Assembly (NCBI GenBank): GCA_958433005.1
Contig: CAUAWV010000062.1
Location: forward strand, 1-6,177
DNA from: an uncultured Collinsella sp.
GTDB lineage: Bacteria; Actinomycetota; Coriobacteriia; Coriobacteriales; Coriobacteriaceae
Direction: 5' to 3'
DNA length: 6,177 nt
Positions 1-4,601 of this stretch are shown piece by piece. The notes under the pieces were generated by a model, which had not been told where the DNA came from, did no database searches, and worked only from the letters and a program-made list of their open reading frames with translations. The number at the start of each line of letters is the position of its first letter. Position 1 is the first letter of the stretch. The translations under genes and the position numbers were made by a program.

Positions 1-75
1 CTTAATGTGCTTTCCGTCTTGCGCAGGACTGTAGAGCAGCAAACTTAACCGCCCCGCCCGGCAGGCGAGCGGACA

Positions 76-91
76 GGAAGGACATCCGTCC
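76..91. repeat. 16-bp inverted repeat upstream of ptsH (possible operator)
   Basis: The arms GGAAGGA and TCCGTCC flank a 2-bp centre (CA). Six of the seven arm positions are complementary and one is an A/G mismatch. The 2-base centre is too short for an RNA loop, so if the repeat is functional it is more likely a DNA site for a dimeric protein. It lies about 45 bp upstream of a possible -10 box and 118 bp before ptsH. I do not recognise a known regulator consensus, and a repeat of this size can arise by chance. Confidence 0.25.
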
Positions 92-134
92 AACAATTCG
101 TGCGAAACACAATGAAAAACCGTTTGATGTGAGT

Positions 135-143
135 TAATATAAA
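135..143 (+). promoter_or_regulatory. possible -10 region for ptsH
   Basis: The AT-rich stretch TAATATAAA contains overlapping -10-like hexamers (TAATAT at 135-140, TATAAA at 138-143) in an otherwise GC-rich genome. No good TTGACA-like -35 lies 16-18 bp upstream; the region at 111-120 is A-rich. Transcription from here would start near 147-150 and give a leader of about 60 nt containing the hairpin at 159-186. The call rests on the -10 alone. Confidence 0.35.
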
Positions 144-158
144 CAACGTCGTGAATCT

Positions 159-186
159 GACTCCTGCCACATGCATGACAGGGGTC
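159..186 (+). promoter_or_regulatory. 5' leader hairpin upstream of ptsH
   Basis: Bases 159-169 pair with 176-186 around a 6-nt loop (CATGCA). There are ten pairs, including one T-G wobble, interrupted by a single C/A mismatch. No T-tract follows, so it is not an intrinsic terminator. It ends 10 nt before the AAGGAG ribosome binding site (197-202) and so lies in the mRNA leader if the -10 at about 135-143 is used. It could be an mRNA-stabilising stem, an RNA-binding site, or the DNA operator of a regulator. Nothing in the sequence identifies a ligand. Confidence 0.45.
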
Positions 187-208
187 TAACACAAAAAAGG
201 AGTCAACT

Positions 209-472
209 ATGGTTTCTGAGAAGGCTACCCTCGTTAATCCTCAGGGTCTGCACATGCGTCCGGCTGGTCTGTTTGCCTCCACCATGGGCAAGTACGCCTG
301 CGACGTGACGGTCGTCACCCCCGAGAAGGAGGTCAACGGCAAGTCCCCGATGGCCCTCATGGCTGCTGGTATCCCCTGCGGCACCGAGGTCGAGGTCAAG
401 TGCGACGGCGCCGACGAGGCCGAGGCTCTGGCTGCTGCCATCGAGCTCATCAAGAGCGGTCTTGGCGAGTAG
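209..472 (+). CDS. ptsH: HPr, phosphocarrier protein of the PTS
   Basis: This 87-residue cytoplasmic protein has the full length and pattern of HPr, the small carrier that receives phosphate from enzyme I and hands it to the EIIA domains of sugar transporters. The active site Gly-Leu-His-Met-Arg-Pro-Ala places the phosphorylated histidine at His15 with Arg17 beside it, as in the family. The second site, Lys-Ser-Pro-Met at 45-48, puts a serine at position 46, the residue phosphorylated by HPr kinase in low-GC Gram-positives. Here Pro follows it, where Firmicutes usually have Ile or Leu, so Ser46 regulation cannot be assumed. The ATG is set by AAGGAG at 197-202 with 6-nt spacing. The gene is first in the cluster, 127 bp before ptsI, with an attenuator-like hairpin between them. 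The identification is secure. Confidence 0.97.
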   Translation: MVSEKATLVNPQGLHMRPAGLFASTMGKYACDVTVVTPEKEVNGKSPMALMAAGIPCGTEVEVKCDGADEAEALAAAIELIKSGLGE

Positions 473-517
473 AACTCAAACGGGTCGCATGTTGAACAAC
501 TAAGTTCATATTTGGGG

Positions 518-555
518 GCGCAGTGACCTGTCTTAAGGTAGCTGCGCTCTTTTGT
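518..555 (+). terminator. intrinsic terminator or attenuator between ptsH and ptsI
   Basis: GCGCAG (518-523) pairs with CTGCGC (542-547). After a T-G wobble and a G/A mismatch the stem continues with ACCT (526-529) against AGGT (536-539), closing a 6-nt loop. The T-rich run TCTTTTGT follows at once (548-555). This is the architecture of a Rho-independent terminator of moderate strength, because the stem is interrupted and the T run is mixed. Its place between two genes that normally share an operon suggests partial termination, giving more ptsH than ptsI transcript. A weak promoter just downstream (TTGTCA at 552-557, TTTATC at 575-580) is possible but not convincing. Confidence 0.65.
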
Positions 556-599
556 CATGGATATGGCAAAACGCTTTATCACATGACACGGAGAGAGGA

Positions 600-2309
600 A
601 TGGGAATGTATCAGGGAGTCAACGCTTCCGAGGGCATCGGTATCGGCACCGTCATGGTCGCCGTCGATCCCGACTTGACGTTTGAGCCGCACGAGGTTGC
701 TGATTCGGCAGCAGAGAAGGAGCGCTATCAGTCCGCTCTTTCGGTCTTCTGCGAGAAGACCCAGGCTCAGGCCGACCACATGAAGGAGACGGTGGGCGAG
801 GCCGAGGCCGAGATCATGAGCGGACACATTGTCCTGGCTCAGGACCCGGGCATGACCGACGCCATCAACGCCGCCATTGACGGCGGCACCTGCGCCGAGC
901 AGGCGCTCATGGACACCTCGACCATGTTCGAGAACATGTTCCTGTCCATGGACGACGAGATGTTCCGTCTGCGCGCGGCCGACATCGCCGACATCCGCAC
1001 CGGTATTCTGGCCGAGCTGCTGGGCAAGGAGGTCGTCGACCTCTCCGTCCTGCCCGAGAATACCGTCGTTGTCGTGCACGACCTCACGCCGTCCATGACC
1101 GCCACGATCGATAAGGCCCACGTTGCCGGTATCGTCACCGAGACCGGTGGCCGCACGTCGCACTCCGCGATCATTGCGCGCGCCCTCGAGATCCCGGCTG
1201 TCCTTTCGGTTTCCAACAGCTGCACCGCGTTGCGCAACGGTATGACCGTTGTCGTCGACGGTGGCAAGGGTATCGTCGAGGCCGATCCCGACGAGGAGAC
1301 GCTCGCTGCCTACACCGCCAAGGCCGAGGCCTTCACTGCCGAGAAGGCAGCCCTCGAGGCCTTCCGTGGCAAGCCGTCCGTGACTGCCGATGGCATCAAG
1401 AAGATCATCGCCTGCAACATCGGTAACCCCGATGACGTGCCCAACGCGCTCGATCACGACGCCGAGGCTATCGGTCTGTTCCGCTCCGAGTTCCTGTTCA
1501 TGGACTCTGCTGAGCTTCCTTCCGAGGAGGAGCAGTTCAACGCCTATCGTAAGGTCGCCAGCGCGCTCAAGGGTGCTCCGGTCATCATCCGCACGCTCGA
1601 TGTGGGCGGCGACAAGGAGATTCCGTATCTGCACATGGTCAAGGAAGAGAACCCCTTCATGGGCTTCCGCGCCGTGCGTTACTGCCTGGCCAATCCCGAC
1701 CAGTACAAGGTTCAGCTCCGCGCCCTGCTGCGCGCCAGCGCCTTTGGTGACGTCAAGATCATGATCCCGCTCGTCACCTGCGTCGAGGAGGTCGTGGCCG
1801 TCAAGGAGCTCGTCGAGCAGTGCAAGGCCGAGCTGACCGAAGAGGGTCGCAAGTTCAACGAGAACATCGAGGTCGGCATTATGGTCGAGACGCCTGCCGC
1901 CTCGCTGCTCGCTGACCGTCTGGCCGAGGTCGCCGACTTCTTCTCTATCGGCACCAACGACCTCATCGGCTACACCATGTGCGCCGACCGTGGCAACGAC
2001 ACCATCTCCAACCTGTACCAGGTGTACTATCCCGCCGTGCTCCGCTCGCTCAAGAACATCATCGAGAGCGGCGTGAAGGCCGGTATCATGGTCGGCATGT
2101 GCGGCGAGGCCGCTGCCGATCCGCTGCTTGAGCCGCTGCTGATCAGCTGGGGCCTGGAGGAGTTCTCGATGAGCGCTCCGTCCATCCTGCGCGCCCGCAA
2201 GACCATCAGCCAGTGGACCAAGGCCGAGTGTGACGAGCTCGCCGAGAAGGCACTCGCCTGCAACACTGCCGCCGAGGTCAAGGCGCTGCTCGAGTCTGCT
2301 GCTCGCTAA
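600..2309 (+). CDS. ptsI: Enzyme I of the PTS (PEP-protein phosphotransferase)
   Basis: Cytoplasmic enzyme I autophosphorylates from PEP and transfers the phosphate to HPr His15, the first step of every PTS uptake route. The 569-residue product matches the family length (E. coli 575). The N-terminal HPr-binding part comes first. The swivelling phosphohistidine domain follows, with Gly-Gly-Arg-Thr-Ser-His-Ser and active His188. The C-terminal PEP-binding barrel carries an Arg-Thr-Leu-Asp-Val-Gly-Gly-Asp-Lys motif, metal ligands Glu430 (Val-Glu-Thr-Pro) and Asp454 (Thr-Asn-Asp-Leu), and catalytic Cys501 (Gly-Met-Cys-Gly-Glu). All sit one residue before their E. coli equivalents. Start choice: ATG 600 has GGAG 6 nt upstream, while ATG 606 with GAGG 7 nt upstream is nearly as good (567 aa). 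An in-frame TTG at 552 lies in the terminator tail without a ribosome binding site and is rejected. Odd: Ile-Gly replaces Thr-Gln after Asn-Asp-Leu. Confidence 0.97.
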   Translation: MGMYQGVNASEGIGIGTVMVAVDPDLTFEPHEVADSAAEKERYQSALSVFCEKTQAQADHMKETVGEAEAEIMSGHIVLAQDPGMTDAINAAIDGGTCAEQALMDTSTMFENMFLSMDDEMFRLRAADIADIRTGILAELLGKEVVDLSVLPENTVVVVHDLTPSMTATIDKAHVAGIVTETGGRTSHSAIIARALEIPAVLSVSNSCTALRNGMTVVVDGGKGIVEADPDEETLAAYTAKAEAFTAEKAALEAFRGKPSVTADGIKKIIACNIGNPDDVPNALDHDAEAIGLFRSEFLFMDSAELPSEEEQFNAYRKVASALKGAPVIIRTLDVGGDKEIPYLHMVKEENPFMGFRAVRYCLANPDQYKVQLRALLRASAFGDVKIMIPLVTCVEEVVAVKELVEQCKAELTEEGRKFNENIEVGIMVETPAASLLADRLAEVADFFSIGTNDLIGYTMCADRGNDTISNLYQVYYPAVLRSLKNIIESGVKAGIMVGMCGEAAADPLLEPLLISWGLEEFSMSAPSILRARKTISQWTKAECDELAEKALACNTAAEVKALLESAAR

Positions 2310-2326
2310 TTTGGTATCAGAGGTAA

Positions 2327-2373
2327 CCGCGTGGTTGGAATGGGCCAATCACGCGGCCCTCACATATACAGGG
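2327..2373 (+). promoter_or_regulatory. tandem hairpins between ptsI and the first kinase; the second covers its ribosome binding site
   Basis: Bases 2327-2338 pair with 2345-2356 in an uninterrupted 12-bp stem (one G-T wobble) with a 6-nt loop. Directly abutting it, CCCT (2357-2360) can pair with AGGG (2370-2373), which is part of the AGGGGG ribosome binding site of the next gene. GGGCC (2342-2346) is also complementary to GGCCC (2355-2359), so a fold excluding the first stem is possible. No T-tract follows, which argues against an intrinsic terminator. The most likely role is mRNA processing or protection, or translational control of the kinase. The stems are visible; the function is inference. 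Confidence 0.5.
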
Positions 2374-2383
2374 GGTACTGTAA

Positions 2384-3316
2384 ATGTTCTACACGCTAAC
2401 CGCTAACCCGGCTGTCGACATGACGGTTTCGAGCTCTCCGCTCGAGCCCGATGAGAACGTCCGCACCGGCTCGGCCAGCTACACGGCTAACGGCAAGGGC
2501 CTCGACGTGTCCTTCGCCTTTAAGAAGATGGGCGTCGACACCGTCGCGCTCGGCTTCTTCGCTGGCTTCACGGGCAAGTTTATCGTCGAGGAGGTCATGA
2601 ACCTGGGTTGCCTGTGCCGCCCGGTCTGGACCGACGGCATCACGCGTATCAACACCTACGTCAACGATGGCCAGCACGAGTACGGCATCCTCAACCCCGG
2701 TGCTCCTATTACGCCGCAGCACCAGGAGGAGCTCTACAACATCCTGGACACCGCGGGCGATCTTGAGTGCCTGATCGTCTCTGGCTCCGTGCCTCCCAAA
2801 GCTACGCCCGACTTCCTGGCTCAGGTCATGGAGCACGCTCAGGCCCGTGGCGCCGATGTCGTCCTGGACCTGTCCTCCGACAAGCTCAAGGAGCTCGCTC
2901 ACAAGAAGCCGCTGCTCATCAAGCCGAACCATCACGAGATGAAGGCTATCTTCGGCGTGCCGGTCGACACTGATGACGAGGTCCGCGTTGCCATGAAGAT
3001 GGCTCACGACGCGGGCGTCCAGAACGTGCTGCTCACCCGTGGTAGCCGTGGCGACGCCTACTTCTCCAACGGCGAGGACATTTGGTACGCCAAGCGTGAG
3101 TTCAACATCAAGCTGGTCTCTTCCGTCTGCGCCGGCGACTGCACCCTCGCTGCGTTCCTGCACAAGTGGTACAGGGATCGCGACAACGTCGAGGAGGCCA
3201 TGAAGCTCGCTATGGCCACCGGCGCCAACGTCGCTGAGTCCGTCGGCATCGGCGACTTCGGTCACGTTGACGAGTACAGCAAGCGCGTTGCTGTCCGCAA
3301 GCTCGATCGTCAGTAA
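2384..3316 (+). CDS. pfkB: 1-phosphofructokinase-like PfkB-family sugar phosphate kinase (first of a tandem pair)
   Basis: This 310-residue cytoplasmic kinase has the FruK/LacC layout: Thr-Ala-Asn-Pro-Ala-Val-Asp at the N-terminus (Asp12 expected to contact the sugar), Asn-Gly-Lys-Gly at 36-39, a Gly-Phe-Thr-Gly-Lys-Phe-Ile segment typical of fructose-1-phosphate and tagatose-6-phosphate kinases, Ser-Gly-Ser-Val-Pro at 133-137, Lys-Pro-Asn at 180-182, and the catalytic loop at 249-252 ending in the presumed base Asp252. The expected reaction is ATP-dependent phosphorylation of fructose 1-phosphate to fructose 1,6-bisphosphate; tagatose 6-phosphate is the main alternative. Oddities: the loop reads Cys-Ala-Gly-Asp-Cys where Gly-Ala-Gly-Asp-Ser is usual, and Asp41 replaces the Asn of the Gly-Lys-Gly-x-Asn motif. 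The start is set by AGGGGG at 2370-2375, 8 nt upstream. The gene lies 74 bp after ptsI with no promoter seen, so it is probably co-transcribed. The family is sure; the substrate and full activity are not. Confidence 0.88.
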   Translation: MFYTLTANPAVDMTVSSSPLEPDENVRTGSASYTANGKGLDVSFAFKKMGVDTVALGFFAGFTGKFIVEEVMNLGCLCRPVWTDGITRINTYVNDGQHEYGILNPGAPITPQHQEELYNILDTAGDLECLIVSGSVPPKATPDFLAQVMEHAQARGADVVLDLSSDKLKELAHKKPLLIKPNHHEMKAIFGVPVDTDDEVRVAMKMAHDAGVQNVLLTRGSRGDAYFSNGEDIWYAKREFNIKLVSSVCAGDCTLAAFLHKWYRDRDNVEEAMKLAMATGANVAESVGIGDFGHVDEYSKRVAVRKLDRQ

Positions 3317-3344
3317 TCGAAACGCGACATATTCGTGCGCATGC

Positions 3345-3378
3345 GGCGCCCCGGTTTCGGCTGGGGCGCCTTTTTGTT
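3345..3378 (+). terminator. Rho-independent terminator after the first kinase
   Basis: GGCGCCCC (3345-3352) pairs perfectly with GGGGCGCC (3363-3370). Two more inner pairs are possible (3353-3354 with 3361-3362), leaving a 6-nt loop. The run TTTTTGTT follows at 3371-3378. It lies 28 bp after the stop codon and should end the ptsH-ptsI-kinase transcription unit. Confidence 0.92.
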
Positions 3379-3464
3379 CCGCCACGGGGGAGAGGAGTCC
3401 TTCCGTACTTCATCGCTTCCACACCGTTCACCGAGTTGTCCTAGCCTTTTACCGATGCGTGGAA

Positions 3465-3470
3465 TATACT
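3465..3470 (+). promoter_or_regulatory. -10 box of a probable promoter for the second kinase
   Basis: TATACT matches the bacterial -10 consensus at five of six bases and lies 35 bp before the ATG, downstream of the terminator at 3345-3378. The hexamer 17 bp upstream (TAGCCT, 3442-3447) is a poor -35. TTGTCC at 3436-3441 is a better match but sits 23 bp away. Expected transcription start is near 3477, with a leader of about 28 nt. A separate promoter is needed because a strong terminator precedes the gene. Confidence 0.55.
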
Positions 3471-3504
3471 TTCATTAACACGTTGCCTTGTGAAAGGAAC
3501 ATTC

Positions 3505-4437
3505 ATGATTTACACGCTCACTGCAAATCCCGCCATTGACTACAACATCACCTGCGACGGTCTTGCTGCCAACACCGTCACGCGTACCCGCAACGCCGTC
3601 TACACGCCCAACGGCAAGGGCCTCAACGTCTCGTTTACGCTCGACCACTACGGCGTCGACACCACGATCCTGGGCTTTTTCGCCGGTTTCTCGGGCGAGT
3701 TTATCGTTAAGGGCGCCGAGGCCCTGGGCGTGCCCGTCAAGCCCGTGTGGACCGACGGCATCACGCGCGTCAATGTGTTCCTCAACGCCGGCCCCGACAC
3801 CGAGTACAACATGGTCAACGCCGGTGCCGCCATCAACGAGGCCAACGAGCGGGAGATGTTTGAGCTCATCGATTCGCTCGATGACATGACCTGCCTGGTC
3901 ATCAGCGGCTCGCTGCCTCCCAACACTTCCGAGGGCTTCCTGGCCGAGGTCCTGCGCCGCGTCAAGGCCAAGGGGGCCGAGTTCGTGCTCGATATCTCGA
4001 GCCATCAGCTGGCAGACCTCATTGCCATGGAGCCGCTGCTGATTAAGCCCAATGACGACGAGCTGCTCGATATCTTTGGCATTAAGGTAAGCGGCGGCGA
4101 CGATGAGTCCGTCAAGGGTGCCATGGCCGAGCTGCACGCCAAGGGCGCTAAGAACGTGCTGCTGACGCTCGGCGGCGCCGGTGCGTACTTCTCCAACGGC
4201 GAGCACATCTGGTTTGCCAACCGTACTTTTGAGGTTAAGCTGCTGTCGACGGTGTGCGCCGGCGATTCTTCGCTGGCCGCCTTCCTGTCCGTGTGGCACG
4301 ACGCCCCGGAGCGCGTCGAGGACGCCCTGCGTCTCTCGATGGCCACCGGCGCTAACGTGGTCGAGTGCCCCGGTCTGGGCGACTTCGCCAAGGTCGATGA
4401 GTATCAGAAGGGTATTGCAATCCGTCAGGTTTGCTAG
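3505..4437 (+). CDS. pfkB: 1-phosphofructokinase-like PfkB-family sugar phosphate kinase (second of a tandem pair)
   Basis: This paralogue of the preceding gene is also 310 residues and aligns along its whole length, roughly half identical by eye. It has Asp12 in Thr-Ala-Asn-Pro-Ala-Ile-Asp, Asn-Gly-Lys-Gly-Leu-Asn at 36-41, Ser-Gly-Ser-Leu-Pro at 134-138, Lys-Pro-Asn at 181-183, a Gly-Gly-Ala-Gly nucleotide-binding turn, and Cys-Ala-Gly-Asp-Ser at 251-255 with Asp254 as presumed catalytic base. It keeps the usual Asn41 and the Ser after the catalytic Asp, both lost in its neighbour, and so looks the more orthodox enzyme. The predicted reaction is fructose 1-phosphate to fructose 1,6-bisphosphate, with tagatose 6-phosphate as the alternative. 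ATG 3505 is chosen because AAGGA (3494-3498) lies 6 nt upstream; an in-frame GTG at 3490 adds five residues not expected in the family. The gene has its own -10 box and terminator. Confidence 0.9.
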   Translation: MIYTLTANPAIDYNITCDGLAANTVTRTRNAVYTPNGKGLNVSFTLDHYGVDTTILGFFAGFSGEFIVKGAEALGVPVKPVWTDGITRVNVFLNAGPDTEYNMVNAGAAINEANEREMFELIDSLDDMTCLVISGSLPPNTSEGFLAEVLRRVKAKGAEFVLDISSHQLADLIAMEPLLIKPNDDELLDIFGIKVSGGDDESVKGAMAELHAKGAKNVLLTLGGAGAYFSNGEHIWFANRTFEVKLLSTVCAGDSSLAAFLSVWHDAPERVEDALRLSMATGANVVECPGLGDFAKVDEYQKGIAIRQVC

Positions 4438-4470
4438 TTCCGGCACCTTGCCTGAATAGTTCAATTATTT

Positions 4471-4508
4471 CGCATCCGTCTTAGACCAGGACGGATGCGT
4501 TTTTGTTT
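4471..4508 (+). terminator. Rho-independent terminator after the second kinase
   Basis: CGCATCCGTC (4471-4480) pairs perfectly with GACGGATGCG (4490-4499) in a 10-bp stem with a 9-nt loop that can tighten by two further pairs. TTTTTGTTT follows at 4500-4508. It lies 33 bp after the stop codon and separates the kinase from cca. Confidence 0.95.
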
Positions 4509-4541
4509 ATCGGACTTGCGTGTGCAGTGGAGGCTGTTTCT

Positions 4542-4550
4542 TGCTAGACT
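4542..4550 (+). promoter_or_regulatory. extended -10 promoter element for cca
   Basis: TGC followed by TAGACT forms an extended -10 element (TGn plus a 4/6 hexamer at 4545-4550), 51 bp before the cca ATG and downstream of the terminator at 4471-4508. No good -35 stands 17 bp upstream, which is tolerable for an extended -10. Transcription would start near 4557. Confidence 0.45.
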
Positions 4551-4601
4551 TCTTGCAGACGCAATCGATAGCCAATTTGATAGTCGCAGGAGGCCATAGG
4601 C

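Noticed and set aside
1..48. Tail of an upstream + strand gene ending at TAA 46-48
   Set aside because: Only 15 codons are visible, with no recognisable protein sequence and no terminator after them. Stop codons at this density are expected by chance.
113..129. Possible catabolite-responsive element near the ptsH promoter
   Set aside because: The stretch resembles the CcpA site only if one base is inserted, and the symmetry is poor. CcpA control is not established for this type of organism.
112..132. A six-residue leader peptide (ATG 112 to TGA 130-132)
   Set aside because: There is no ribosome binding site and it lies upstream of the probable transcription start.
552..599. N-terminal extension of enzyme I from a TTG at 552
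   Set aside because: The TTG lies in the T-rich tail of the hairpin, has no ribosome binding site, and would add 16 residues not expected in enzyme I. ATG 600 or 606 is preceded by GGAG/GAGG.
2320..2338. T-box-like string GGTAACCGCG before the first kinase
   Set aside because: It resembles the T-box antiterminator core, but the whole gap is only 74 bp, too short for a T-box leader with a specifier stem. No terminator with a T-tract follows, and the downstream gene is not an aminoacyl-tRNA or amino acid gene.
579..2348. A 589-codon open frame on the minus strand opposite ptsI
   Set aside because: It mirrors ptsI, whose GC-rich third positions remove stop codons on the opposite strand. The product is rich in Leu, Asp, Gly and Val with no recognisable domain, while the + strand encodes a complete enzyme I.
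2396..3385. A 329-codon minus-strand frame opposite the first kinase, and a similar one at 3475-4464 opposite the second
   Set aside because: Both are shadows of the kinases in the same relative frame and run through the terminators or promoter region. They look alike only because the kinases on the + strand are paralogues.
3490..3504. GTG start five codons upstream of the second kinase ATG
   Set aside because: The GTG would place the AAGGA ribosome binding site inside the coding region. ATG 3505 gives the family-typical start and the same 310-residue length as the paralogue.
3267..3539. A 90-codon + strand frame spanning the terminator and the start of the second kinase
   Set aside because: It crosses a strong intrinsic terminator and a promoter, overlaps two real genes out of frame, and has no ribosome binding site or recognisable content.
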